Below, one piece after another: positions 1 through 9,800 of a stretch of 64,000 nt of DNA. Source of the DNA: Gammaproteobacteria bacterium (GTDB lineage: Bacteria > Pseudomonadota > Gammaproteobacteria > HTCC5015); contig JAFGLM010000032.1 of NCBI GenBank assembly GCA_016928055.1, forward strand, positions 1 through 64,000. Reading direction: 5' to 3'. The notes under the pieces were generated by a model. The model searched no databases and was not told the DNA's origin. It was given only the letters and a program-made list of their open reading frames with translations. A program made the position numbers and the translations under genes. Position 1 is the first letter of the stretch, and every line of letters begins with the position of its first letter.

Positions 1-45
1 AATAAAAAGGCTTGCCACAGCGTTGCTCAGTTCGCCCAAAAAATA

Positions 46-72
46 AACCCCAGTAATTTTTACTGGGGTTTG
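46..72 (-). terminator. Rho-independent terminator, minus strand
   Basis: A perfect inverted repeat (AAACCCCAGTAA / TTACTGGGGTTT with a 3-nt centre) is followed on the minus strand by an ATTTTTT run. On the plus strand no T-run follows, so it should end leftward transcription. Confidence 0.7.
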
Positions 73-324
73 TCAGCAGCCTGAGGCACCGTTGAGGTGC
101 CTTTTGTTTATCAGCGCTCCAGGCATGAGTACGTAAGGATACTTGTAAACGCCTTCACGGTCATTCCAGTCATAAGTTCTAAAGAAATTCAAATCGGCGC
201 CGCTACGGCTTTTGAGCGGGATATCTTCCTGCTCGTCATTAGTAACTCCCCCTGTAGCATTGCCACGCAATGCAGTAGCTTTTCGGGCAGTTTGAAAAAA
301 CTGCCCGTTTATTTTGCCTCGCAC
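73..324 (-). CDS. Doubtful small ORF (83 aa)
   Basis: This open frame would start at a GTG with no visible ribosome binding site and end one base before the minus-strand terminator at 46-72. The protein is polar, has no signal peptide or membrane segment, and I recognise no family. Against it, its first codons fall inside the plus-strand terminator hairpin at 284-315. In favour, a terminator in the correct orientation follows it directly. It may be a short real gene with a later start, a remnant of a longer gene, or chance. Confidence 0.22.
   Translation of the reverse strand: MRGKINGQFFQTARKATALRGNATGGVTNDEQEDIPLKSRSGADLNFFRTYDWNDREGVYKYPYVLMPGALINKRHLNGASGC
85..106 (+). terminator. Short rho-independent terminator, plus strand
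   Basis: GGCACC-GTTGA-GGTGCC forms a 6-bp stem followed by TTTTGTTT. It probably ends a rightward transcript that begins left of the window. The stem is short, so strength is uncertain. Confidence 0.45.
284..315 (+). terminator. Strong rho-independent terminator, plus strand
   Basis: A 10-bp perfect stem (CGGGCAGTTT / AAACTGCCCG, loop GAAA) is followed by TTTATTTT. No plus-strand gene lies between the terminator at 85-106 and this one, so the transcript it ends is unknown. It could be a small RNA or read-through from further left. Confidence 0.75.
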
Positions 325-424
325 GAGTTACAGATTCAATTTGTTCAGATAAATTCCAATTTTGCCCGCTATGCACATCTGATTAACTTTATAATCACAG
401 CTCGAATCTGCCATCCTGATAGAT

Positions 425-2206
425 ATGAAGCTGATAAATCGCCAACTGTTTGTTTTTCTTTTTTGTCTCGCTTTGCCTTCCATGCTGATTGCACAAGACC
501 TGCGCGCTATCGGCCAGCTGGCGCGCGATGGCGCTCCGGGTCTGGCGCTGGAATTGTTGTCGCAGATTCAACCCAAAGCGGAGGAAAATTTTGACGGCTG
601 GCTGTTTTTTGAGCAGCAACGTATTGAAATACTTCGAGATTGGGATATGTGGGAACCGTTGTTGAAACGTTTACAGGAATTTCCCCTTGCTGCGCCGACA
701 GATTTACAGCGTTGGGCTAAAGTGGAAATGGTTAATGCTGAACTGCAATTGGGTCGCGGAGAAAATGCCAGAGCGCATCTGAGAGCATTGTTGTGGCAGC
801 CACCTGAGTTACTTGAACAGAAAGAATTTTCACTATACCGGCGCCTGGTGGTACGCAGTTATCTGGTTGATAACAAATTACAGGATGCGCGTCGGGCGAT
901 ACAGCGCTATGAACAGGATTTTGGTAACAAAGGTGACGACTGGATTAAGCTAAAAGCGCGTGTCTTACTCAGAATTGATCGCGCTGCCGAAGCAGAAAGT
1001 TTGTTTTCTTCAGATACCAGTCTTGATCATGAAGCGCAGGCGTTAAAATTACTGGCACGCTTAAGAGCCGACAAACAGCCACCGCAATCGATATTGGGTG
1101 AGGCTCGCAAGTTGGCGGGCAGCAAAGGCGTTGCGAAAGCCGATAGTGCACGTTTATGGAAAGTCGCTGCCGAATCAGCCGCAGCGCTTCACAGCAATCT
1201 AACTTTAACAAAGGCTTTGGAAGAGGCCGCATTGTTATCACCGCGTTTAGGTAACGACCCTCTATTTGCTGTCAGCGGTAATGAATTATGGGCTGCCTAT
1301 AGTCAATATGCTTTGGATGAAGGCAATTCAATGCAGTTTTTAATTGGGCAGGATGAGCGCTGGTTGGCGGAAGCGGAAAAATGGAAAGACACTCGTTCGC
1401 AACGTGAAAGGGCATTTTTAACTGTGGTTATGTTTAATGGTGCAACCATGGTTGCACGTGGCAAAGCATATGATCGCTTTCTGATTTCGATTCAAAAACG
1501 CGATGCCACCGTTATTTTGTTAAGTAAACTCTTTCTCGATTCGTCGCGATTTCCAATTGCAGGCACCATTCCCAATTCGGTTCGCTATATTCTGGTTGAT
1601 GACGCACTGGCTAAAAACAATATTGAATTAGCAACACGATTAATGAGCGGCCTGGAACAGGCACCGGAAGATACGGATGCATTTGAGTGGGGTTTAAGGC
1701 GTGCGCGTGTTTTGATACTGGGCGGTCGTGCTGATGAAGGAATAAGCGTATTAAACAAGTTAATTGATGGTATGGAGAATACCGATAAGAAAGCCGTTGA
1801 TCGCACCACGCAAGTGGTTTTTGATTTGCAGACAGTTGGACAACATAAAGAAGCAATTTTGTTGTTTGATAAATTGGATAAGCTCACTGTTGATCCGCAG
1901 TTAAAGCGTGAGTTGTTGTTCTGGCAGGCCGATTCGTATAAAGCAATTGGGGGATGGCCGCGTGCAGCGCAACTCTATCTATTATCCGCGACACTGGTCG
2001 ATGGTAAGGGCTACGATTTGTGGGGTCAGACTGCGCGCTTTCGGGCAGCGGAAGTTCTGGCTGAGGCCGCTGTAATTGATGATGCGCGACGTCTGTATGA
2101 GGGTTTGTTGAAGGTTACCCGTGAGCCCAGCCGCAGAGCCGCGATTCGCTATAAATTACAGGAATTGTGGTTAAGAGAACCGGCTAGGCAAGCGGTCAAA
2201 CAATAG
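425..2206 (+). CDS. Exported helical-repeat (TPR-like) protein
   Basis: A 593-aa protein of unrecognised specific family. Residues 1 to about 23 form a signal peptide (positive start, hydrophobic core, then LIAQ-D), so the mature protein should be periplasmic. The rest is almost wholly helical, with many short amphipathic repeats rich in Leu, Ala, Glu and Arg (for example around residues 75-240 and 400-580). This is typical of tetratricopeptide-like solenoids that serve as protein-binding scaffolds. There is no catalytic motif. A TATAAT at 390-395 is a possible -10 element, without a good -35. The gene stands alone between a terminator and the osmC-like gene 116 bp downstream. The TPR assignment rests on appearance, not on a profile match. 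Confidence 0.75.
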   Translation: MKLINRQLFVFLFCLALPSMLIAQDLRAIGQLARDGAPGLALELLSQIQPKAEENFDGWLFFEQQRIEILRDWDMWEPLLKRLQEFPLAAPTDLQRWAKVEMVNAELQLGRGENARAHLRALLWQPPELLEQKEFSLYRRLVVRSYLVDNKLQDARRAIQRYEQDFGNKGDDWIKLKARVLLRIDRAAEAESLFSSDTSLDHEAQALKLLARLRADKQPPQSILGEARKLAGSKGVAKADSARLWKVAAESAAALHSNLTLTKALEEAALLSPRLGNDPLFAVSGNELWAAYSQYALDEGNSMQFLIGQDERWLAEAEKWKDTRSQRERAFLTVVMFNGATMVARGKAYDRFLISIQKRDATVILLSKLFLDSSRFPIAGTIPNSVRYILVDDALAKNNIELATRLMSGLEQAPEDTDAFEWGLRRARVLILGGRADEGISVLNKLIDGMENTDKKAVDRTTQVVFDLQTVGQHKEAILLFDKLDKLTVDPQLKRELLFWQADSYKAIGGWPRAAQLYLLSATLVDGKGYDLWGQTARFRAAEVLAEAAVIDDARRLYEGLLKVTREPSRRAAIRYKLQELWLREPARQAVKQ

Positions 2207-2322
2207 TTAAATGAGTGCTTGAATTTTCAGAGAATGTAATATGTGAATAATGACTGGTATGATTAAGGTCGGCTTTGAAAAGCAATTGAAATGAAAGCAG
2301 TAAATAGCAAAGGCGGAGATTA

Positions 2323-2781
2323 ATGAGCGAATATAAAGCGAGAATTGCGTGGCAGCGAGGAGATCAGGATTATGCCGGTAATAAATACAGCCGCGCACAC
2401 GAATGGGAATTTGATGGTGGCTTGAAAGTACCCGCTTCATCTGCACCTGGAGTCGTACCGGTGCCTATGTCGGTGGAAGAAAATGTTGATCCGGAAGAAG
2501 CGTTTGTTGCTTCATTATCAAGCTGTCATATGCTTTGGTTTCTTGCTATCGCTGGCAAAAAGCGTTTTGTGGTCGATAGTTACATTGATGATGCAGTTGG
2601 ATATCTGGAAAAATTTGAAGGCAACAAAATGTGGATGTCAAAAGTGGTATTACGTCCCAGAATTATTTTTGGTGGCGACAAGCAACCCAGTGCAGAAGAG
2701 CTCGAACAGTTGCATGAAGCAGCCCACGAAAACTGTTATATCGCTAATTCGGTTGCAACCGAAGTTGTTATTGAATCGTAA
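2323..2781 (+). CDS. OsmC/Ohr-family peroxiredoxin-like protein
   Basis: A 152-aa cytoplasmic protein of the OsmC superfamily, whose members reduce organic or fatty hydroperoxides with a Cys pair. The two family cysteines are present: Cys68 in SLSSCHML and Cys138 in HENCYIANS, at the usual spacing. The segment NVDPEEAF before the first Cys is also typical. A GGAG lies 5-6 nt before the ATG, which fixes the start. It resembles the general OsmC branch more than OsmC or Ohr of E. coli or Xanthomonas, so the substrate is not predicted. The following metal exporter gene starts about 30 bp downstream and may be co-transcribed. Confidence 0.9.
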   Translation: MSEYKARIAWQRGDQDYAGNKYSRAHEWEFDGGLKVPASSAPGVVPVPMSVEENVDPEEAFVASLSSCHMLWFLAIAGKKRFVVDSYIDDAVGYLEKFEGNKMWMSKVVLRPRIIFGGDKQPSAEELEQLHEAAHENCYIANSVATEVVIES

Positions 2782-2810
2782 CCTGTTTTTTGGCAGCATT
2801 ATTCAGCGCC

Positions 2811-3734
2811 ATGCATTTTCATACTTTAAAAAATAAACAACACAGCCACGATTTTGCCGTGATTCATGAACACGGCGAGGCGAGAACCAGGCAGGTTTTT
2901 GCATTAACCATTGTAACGATGGTAATTGAAATAGTTGCCGGTATAGCTTTTGGTTCGATGGCGCTGCTTGCCGACGGCTGGCATATGGGCACGCATTCGG
3001 CTGCTTTTGCGATCACGATCTTCGCCTATAGTTATGCGCGCAAGCATGCTGGTGATGAACGATTCAGTTTTGGAACCGGTAAAGTGACGGTGTTGGGCGG
3101 TTTTGCCAGCGCGGTCGCATTGGCGGTTGTCGCGCTGGTAATGGTAGTTGAGTCAATCGAGCGAATGGTTCATCCGCTGGACATTCACTTTAACGAGGCG
3201 ATCTTTGTGGCGATATTGGGTTTGATAGTTAATCTCGCTTCAGCCTGGCTTTTAAGCAGCCATTCTGATACCGGTCATACGCATCACCATGGCGACCACA
3301 ATCTAAAAGCGGCTTATTTCCACGTGCTGGCCGATGCGTTGACTTCTGTGTTGGCGATTATTGCGTTACTGACTGGCAAAGTGTTTGGATGGATATGGAT
3401 GGATGCGCTTATGGGTATTGTGGGCGCTGTTATTATCATGCGCTGGGCCTATGGATTGTTGCTTGAAACCAGTTCAATTTTGCTGGATGGCAGCGCAACT
3501 CAATCGCAACGTACTGCGATAAGATCAATTATCGAAGCCGATGCCGACAATCGCGTATCCGACCTGCATGTCTGGAAAGTCAGTGCCAGTCATTTTGCGG
3601 TAATTTTATCGTTGGTGACGCATAATCCCAAATCTCCCGAGTATTACAAAGCTTTATTGCAAGACATATCGGAGCTGTCTCATATTTCCGTTGAAGTGTT
3701 GACCTGTGAAGACAAAACTTGTAAGTCAGGGTGA
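2811..3734 (+). CDS. dmeF: Cation diffusion facilitator, DmeF-type Co/Ni exporter
   Basis: A 307-aa inner-membrane CDF antiporter that exports divalent metal ions in exchange for protons. There are six predicted membrane segments. TM2 carries LLADGWHMGTHS and TM5 carries HVLADALTS; these Asp/His sets form the transport site in the family. A His-rich loop (SSHSDTGHTHHHGDH) lies between TM4 and TM5, and a His-rich N-terminus precedes TM1. The RFSFGTGKVTVLGGFAS stretch is characteristic of DmeF, hence cobalt or nickel as the likely substrate rather than zinc. The cytosolic tail (about residues 225-307) contains DLHVWKVS. I chose the ATG at 2811; an in-frame TTG at 2790 would add seven residues but has no better ribosome binding site. 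Confidence 0.88.
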   Translation: MHFHTLKNKQHSHDFAVIHEHGEARTRQVFALTIVTMVIEIVAGIAFGSMALLADGWHMGTHSAAFAITIFAYSYARKHAGDERFSFGTGKVTVLGGFASAVALAVVALVMVVESIERMVHPLDIHFNEAIFVAILGLIVNLASAWLLSSHSDTGHTHHHGDHNLKAAYFHVLADALTSVLAIIALLTGKVFGWIWMDALMGIVGAVIIMRWAYGLLLETSSILLDGSATQSQRTAIRSIIEADADNRVSDLHVWKVSASHFAVILSLVTHNPKSPEYYKALLQDISELSHISVEVLTCEDKTCKSG

Positions 3735-3763
3735 TAAATTGAATTTAAACAACGAGTAAAAAT

Positions 3764-4816
3764 ATGATTCTGCTTGTTACTTACGTTTTAATTGCATTGA
3801 TATTTTCTTTTTTGTGTTCTATTGCCGAGGCGGTAATACTCAGCGTCACAGCAGGTCATATCGCGGTACTGGAAAAGGGAAACAGGCCGTCTGGCAGATT
3901 GCTGCATAAACTTAAGGACGATATAAACAGTTCTTTGGCCGCGATACTCACTCTTAACACCATCGCACATACCGTTGGTGCGGCTGGTGCCGGCGCGCAG
4001 GCGGCCAGTGTGTTCGGTAACACCTACCTTGGTATAGCCTCGGCGATATTGACTTTACTGATTCTGGTATTCTCCGAAATTATTCCGAAGACACTGGGTG
4101 CGTATTACTGGAAAGCTTTGGCCCCGGTAACTGCCTATTGGCTGAAGGGTTTAATCTGGCTGTTGTATCCGTTTGTGCTGCTTTCAAACAAACTTACCGG
4201 AACATTGGCGCATGGCCCGACATTAACAGGCTATAGCCGCGAAGAGTTTTCGGCGATGGCCGAATTGAGCCAAAAAGAAGGCTTGTTGGCCCGCAAGGAA
4301 TCCAAATTTTTAAGAAGCCTGTTGTCGTTGCATAAAGCAAATATCATGGATGCGGCGACACCGCGGACGGTAATATTTTCATTGGCTGAAGATTTGACCG
4401 TAGGGGAGTTTTTCAGCAAGCATGCAACGGAAAAATTTTCGCGTATACCGGTTTATTCCGGCGAACGCGAACACATAACGGGTTTTGTTTTAAGGGCTGA
4501 TTTATTGTTGGCACAAGCAAACGGGGACTCAGATAACAGGATTGCCACTTATCGGCGTGAAATTCTGACCTTGCCTAACACGATTAATTTGGCCAATGCC
4601 CTGGATGAATTTCTGGAGAAACAGGTCCATATTGTTCTGGTGGTCGATGAATACGGTGGTATTGAAGGCATACTGACGCTGGAAGACGTTCTTGAAACCT
4701 TGCTGGGGCTGGAAATTGTCGACGAAGGTGACAGGGCAAAAGATATGCAACAGTTGGCCCGGCGTTTGTGGCGGCGCAGAGCCCAGCGCATGGGTTTAAA
4801 TACCGGAAATCCCTGA
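3764..4816 (+). CDS. DUF21/CNNM-domain protein with CBS pair (HlyC/CorC-like)
   Basis: A 350-aa membrane protein. Residues 1 to about 145 form the DUF21/CNNM transmembrane domain, with the SIAEAVILSV motif in TM1 and FSEIIPKTLG in TM3. Residues about 190-320 form two CBS motifs, ending in VVDEYGGIEGILTLEDVLE. The usual C-terminal CorC_HlyC transporter-associated domain is missing, so the protein ends soon after the CBS pair, as in the shorter family branch. Related proteins (CNNM, YfjD, CorC family) are linked to magnesium or other cation homeostasis. The name haemolysin is historical and no toxin role is implied. It follows the metal exporter by 29 bp. Confidence 0.88.
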   Translation: MILLVTYVLIALIFSFLCSIAEAVILSVTAGHIAVLEKGNRPSGRLLHKLKDDINSSLAAILTLNTIAHTVGAAGAGAQAASVFGNTYLGIASAILTLLILVFSEIIPKTLGAYYWKALAPVTAYWLKGLIWLLYPFVLLSNKLTGTLAHGPTLTGYSREEFSAMAELSQKEGLLARKESKFLRSLLSLHKANIMDAATPRTVIFSLAEDLTVGEFFSKHATEKFSRIPVYSGEREHITGFVLRADLLLAQANGDSDNRIATYRREILTLPNTINLANALDEFLEKQVHIVLVVDEYGGIEGILTLEDVLETLLGLEIVDEGDRAKDMQQLARRLWRRRAQRMGLNTGNP

Positions 4817-5097
4817 AATGCGTCGGTTCGCTAGCACTGTCAATCAAGAAAATACCCGAGATCGATCCGTAATGTAGTTAATACAATTATTTTTGTTGTG
4901 AATTCCTATAGCATTTCCCCGTCTGACGCAGTCTTCAGATCTTGCAGTCAGCCATACTCTCGGTTTTTCCGGATAAGATCAGGTCTGGCATATATGTAGA
5001 TTTACTATATACTCCACGCCCAATTGAGCAAAATAACCAACCGGGCCGTTGATCTTAAGCAGGTTAATCGAATTCCGGGTCAGAGGTAGCAAAAATC
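4817..5097. other. Intergenic region, no gene seen
   Basis: 281 bp, AT-rich in the middle, between the CBS protein and the SpoIIAA-like gene. No clear terminator and no promoter with both elements was found. I see no RNA gene. Confidence 0.5.
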
Positions 5098-5490
5098 ATG
5101 GCGTTTACTTGGCAATTCGAGTCGGACGAGTGTGTTGTTATTCGTATATCCGGCCAGGCAGGGTATAAAGAGATCGTCAATTTTCTCGACGAGATAAGAA
5201 AAGAAACCAGCCGTTGCCCGGAGATTTACGAACTGATTATTTGCTCTCAGGATCTGCATGTCGAATTGTCCAGTGATCTAGCCCAGCTGGTAGCCGACAG
5301 GCTTTTGGAAAATTTGCGTGCTCATGAATCGGGGGCCCTCGCGTTTGTATGTGGGAGCGATCATGTATTTGGATTATGCCGCCAGCTCGGTATGCGGGTT
5401 GAGAACGATCAAATGCTTGTAGATGTATTCAGGACCGAGTCAGAAGCGCGGGATTGGCTTTTGAAGCTTCGATCACTGAATACAGTTTGA
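5098..5490 (+). CDS. SpoIIAA/STAS-like small protein
   Basis: A 130-aa soluble protein with alternating beta strands and amphipathic helices: CVVIRISGQ, then a helix, ELIICSQDLHVE, a helix, GALAFVCGS, a helix, MLVDVFRTESEARDWLLK. The final 'vFrt-E-ARdWL' pattern is typical of the SpoIIAA-like/STAS-like proteins of proteobacteria, which are small putative regulatory domains of unknown partner. A second member with the same ending pattern is encoded at 14676-15053. An AGAGGT lies near the ATG. The gene is isolated, with 281 bp before it and 147 bp after it. The family call is by fold pattern and is moderately sure; the function is unknown. Confidence 0.6.
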   Translation: MAFTWQFESDECVVIRISGQAGYKEIVNFLDEIRKETSRCPEIYELIICSQDLHVELSSDLAQLVADRLLENLRAHESGALAFVCGSDHVFGLCRQLGMRVENDQMLVDVFRTESEARDWLLKLRSLNTV

Positions 5491-5637
5491 AAATACTGCC
5501 ATCGCTGCACATTTATGATTTGTTTGCCTGATTAAATTCTGGAACCGTGCTTTTCCATGTCATCGAATGGGCATCCAGTGCGTTATGATACGCATTCTTT
5601 GGATGAACCTATTGGTTTGACTGGTTACTAATACCGC

Positions 5638-6858
5638 ATGCCCAAAATACCTGATAAAAAGTTTCTGCTTCCAGCCGGAATTCTCGCTCTCGCCTTGATA
5701 ATTGCCTTCTCTTTATGGTTCATTCGGCCCGAAGCCAAAAAGCGCCCGCAGGAGCAGATCGCCTTGATCGTTGATGTGATACCGATTGAGAAAGGCGATT
5801 TTCCGGTGATTGTGCAAGCGATGGGTGAAGTGGCCGCTTTTCGCGAGGTACAGCTATCGGCTCAGGTGGGTGGTGAGATTGTGGCTACGGCCGAGTATTT
5901 TGCCCCCGGCGGTTTGGTGAAAGCCGATGAGTTATTGTTACAGATTGATGCCAGAGACTACGAACTCGAACTGGCCAGACAGCAGGCATTGTTTTCCCAG
6001 GCTCAAGCAGCTTATGAAATTGAACAGGGTCGACAGAAGAATGCCCGCCGCGATCTGGAAGTATTGAATAGAGACAATCCCGGCAAAACCAAAGACACCT
6101 ATCTGGTTTTGCGTGGCCCACAATTAAAGCAAGCCGAGGCCGAGTTACAGCGCGCCCGGGCGGATCTTGATAAAGCCAAATTAAACCTTGAACGAACCCA
6201 GCTACGTGCACCCTTTAATGCGCTGATCGTTGAACGTAAAGTCGATCTGGGAACCCGGGTGTCATCACAGCAGGCGTTGGCGACCCTGGTCGATACCGAT
6301 GAATACTGGATAAAAATTTCTGTACCGGTTGATAAATTGCCCTGGCTGGAGTCAGGTGAAAATGGTTCTGTAGCCAGAGTGCAGATGAGTAATGGACGCG
6401 GTGTAAGGGAGGGCTATGTTGCGCGTATCATTGGCCGCCTGGAGGAGGGTAGCCGGCTGGCACCACTCATTGTCAGCATCAAAGATCCTTTATTACTGCA
6501 ATCAGATAACGCCGATCCGCGGAAACCACTCTTGTTGGGTGACTATGTTTCGGTGATCTTGAGTGGCCGCATGCTGTCCGGTGTATACCGCGTACCGCAT
6601 CATTTTGTTCGCAATGGCAATATTGTCTGGACCGCCAGAGACCAGAAAATGGCATTCGTGCCCATTACGATTTTGCATAAGGACCGCGATTATGTTTATT
6701 TCAATGCTGAATTGCAGCAGAACGAACGCGTCATTATTTCCAATATCGCAACGCCGGTCGATGGCATGCCGATTCAAGTCAGTGGCAGTCAACCAACAGC
6801 CGAAGTAAAAGAGATTTCTCAACAAGGTATTGCCAGTTCAAAATCCGGGCATGGTTAA
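5638..6858 (+). CDS. RND efflux periplasmic adaptor (membrane fusion protein)
   Basis: A 406-aa membrane-fusion protein that should link the RND pump encoded next to it to an outer-membrane channel. Residues about 10-29 are a single membrane anchor. A lipoyl half-motif follows (VQLSAQVGGEIV around residues 71-82), then a coiled-coil hairpin rich in Gln/Ala/Glu/Arg (about 105-190). The second lipoyl half is at LRAPFNALIVERKVDLG, and the beta-barrel and membrane-proximal domains follow. Its stop overlaps the start of the permease gene by 8 nt, indicating translational coupling. The ATG at 5638 is the only start that gives the full N-terminal anchor. The substrate cannot be told from the sequence. 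Confidence 0.9.
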   Translation: MPKIPDKKFLLPAGILALALIIAFSLWFIRPEAKKRPQEQIALIVDVIPIEKGDFPVIVQAMGEVAAFREVQLSAQVGGEIVATAEYFAPGGLVKADELLLQIDARDYELELARQQALFSQAQAAYEIEQGRQKNARRDLEVLNRDNPGKTKDTYLVLRGPQLKQAEAELQRARADLDKAKLNLERTQLRAPFNALIVERKVDLGTRVSSQQALATLVDTDEYWIKISVPVDKLPWLESGENGSVARVQMSNGRGVREGYVARIIGRLEEGSRLAPLIVSIKDPLLLQSDNADPRKPLLLGDYVSVILSGRMLSGVYRVPHHFVRNGNIVWTARDQKMAFVPITILHKDRDYVYFNAELQQNERVIISNIATPVDGMPIQVSGSQPTAEVKEISQQGIASSKSGHG

Positions 6859-9800
6859 AAAAGACAACGTCGAACATTTACGCGGACCCATAGCATGGAT
6901 GGCCGGCAATTCGGTTGCGGCGAATCTCTTAATGCTGTTGTTTGTGTTGGGCGGAATTTTTTTCTATCTGCAAAGCACCAAAGAAGTTTTTCCTGAGTTT
7001 GCGCTTGACCAGATTTCAATCACTGTTCCGTATCCCGGTGCCAGTCCGGAAGAAGTTGAACAGGGCATTGTCCTGCCTTTGGAGGATGCCATTAACGAAG
7101 TTGAGGGACTGGGAGAAATTAATTCGATTGCTAACGAAGGTTCGGGCCGGGTGACTGCTGAAGTGTTGGATACGGGTGAATTAATCCGCATTTCACAGGA
7201 CATCAAGAGTGCTGTTGATCGAATCACTTTCTTACCGGATGAATCGGAGGAACCGGTAGTTGCAATTGACGCGCGCCGTCGAAGTGTATTGCGCCTGGCA
7301 GTGTACGGACCCGCTGATGAACTGGTTTTGCGCGAAGCCGCCGATCTGATTGTGGATTCTTTTTTGCAGTCAAATGAAATCGGGCCGGTCGAATTATCCG
7401 GCGCACGCGATTACGAGGTACAGGTTGAAGTTTCGCAGGACGATTTACGCCGTTATAAGTTGAGCTTAAGCGATATTGCCAATCACATACGTACGACATC
7501 GCTGGAACTACCCGGTGGCGTATTGGAAACCCGAGGCGGTGATTTGCTGGTGCGCTTGCAGGAACGGCGCGAATTCGCCAAGGATTATGCCACCATTCCT
7601 GTTATTACCACTGAGTCGGGCAGTAAGGTTTTACTGGGCGATATCGCAAAAGTTAAAGACGGTTTTGAAGATACGAACAATTTTGTCACTTTCGACGGCA
7701 AGCCGGCCGTTATGCTGGAAGTATTTCGGGTCGGCAGTCAATCGCCGATCAGCGTATCCGATGCGGTTAGATATGAAATCGAAAATATCAAGCGGATTTT
7801 GCCGGCTGATATACAAATCGCCATCACCAGTGACAGTTCGGAAGTGTTCTCGCAACGTGCGGAGTTGCTGATTAAGAACGGTTTGTGGGGATTTTTGCTG
7901 GTTATCATCTTACTGGCACTATTTCTGGATATGCGACTGGCTTTGTGGGTCAGTATAGGTATTCCAATTTCGTTTGCCGGTGCATTTCTATTTTTCCCTT
8001 TTACCGATTTTACTATCAACATGATTACCATGTTCGCATTTATTATTTCGCTGGGCATTGTTGTTGATGATGCAATCGTTGTCGGTGAAAATGTTTATAC
8101 CTATCGTGAGCAAGGATACGGTGCACTGGAAGCCAGTATCAAAGGCGCACAGGAAGTGGCGTTACCGGTAACTTTTAGTATCCTGACCAATATTGCAGCT
8201 TTCCTGCCGTTCTTTTTTATTGAAGGCTTTATGGGCAAGGTGTTTGCTGCGATTCCGGTTGTGGTAGTCAGCGTTTTTATTGTTTCTCTGATTGAAAGCC
8301 TGTTCGTGCTTCCTGAGCATTTGCATTTTAAGCGCGAATCAGAAATCAAAACCAATGCCTTCCGGTATCTTGTCCATATGCAAAATGGATTTAACAAGCG
8401 TTTTCAGACTTTTGTGAACGTACATTACAGGCAATGGATCGAGCGCTTGATAGAGCGACGTTACCTTACGTTGATATCTGCTATATCTGTATTATTGGTC
8501 GTGCTGGCATTTATCGCCAGCGGGCGCATGGGTATGCAGTTATTTCCACGGGTGGAATCCGATTCCGCCTATGCAAATATTACTTTTCCGCCGGGCACGC
8601 CGGACCAGCAATTACAGGAAATCCAGATCCTGTTGGAAGCGGCGGCAAACCGGGTCATTGATACCAATGGCAATGGTGAACTGTCCGAGGGCATCTTCAC
8701 TTCGATACGCGATAACCGCATTGAAAGTTATGTCATGCTGACCGATCCGGAAGTACGGCCGATCAGTACCTCTGAGTTCTCCAGGCAATGGCGTGAAGCC
8801 ATGGGGCCGGTGCCGGGTGCCGAAACTGTTTCGTTTGTGTCTGATCGCGGTGGACCGGGTTCGGGTGCGGCATTAACGGTGGAATTGTCGCATCGAAACA
8901 TCAGGACACTTGAACATGCCAGTGTTGAATTGGCGGCGATACTGGCAGATTTCCCGAATACAAAAGACATTGATGACGGTACTGCGCAGGGCAAAAGACA
9001 ATTTGATTTTTCCGTCAACAATATTGGTCAGGCACTGGGTTTAACGCCCGCTGATATTGCATCCCAAACACGCGCCGCTTTTCAGGGTATCGAAGCGATC
9101 AAACAACAACGTGGTCGCAACGAAGTAACGGTACGCGTACGCTATCCTGAAAATGAGCGCAGCTCGCAACAGAATTTTGAAGATTTAATTATTCGCACTG
9201 CTTCCGGAACCGAAGTGCTGTTACGCGATGTAGTCAACATTGACGAAGGTCGGGCGTATACAACCATAAACCGTCGCGATGGACGCCGTATCATTCAGGT
9301 TCAGGCTGATGTTGATCCGCCTGAGCAGAGCAATCAGATTATCAGTTCCATCGTTAAAGACGGCTTGCCTGCGTTACAGCAACGTTATCCCGGCTTAAGT
9401 TATTCTTTTGAAGGACGGCAGGCGGATATACGTGAAAGCATGATCGGTTTATTTTATGGTCTGGCGGGTGTGTTGGTGTTGATCTATGGTCTGCTGGCTA
9501 TGTTATTCCGCAGTTATCTGCAGCCGCTGATGGTTATGGTTGCGATACCGTTTAGTGTTATTGGTGTTGTGATCGGTCACTTGTTAATGGGTTATAGTCT
9601 CAGTGTGATGACCGTGTTTGGATTCGTCGCACTGACCGGTGTGGTGGTGAATGATTCTCTGGTACTGATTGATTTTGCCAATCGTCATCATGTCAGTGGC
9701 GAGAAGGTCGAAGATGCCATTTGCAATGCTGCTATCAAACGTTTTCGGCCGATTATATTGACAACCGTGACAACCTTTGCCGGTATGGCGCCGATGATCT

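Noticed and set aside
2790-2810. A TTG start for the metal exporter.
   Set aside because: The ATG at 2811 gives the normal family start and the extra residues are unsupported.
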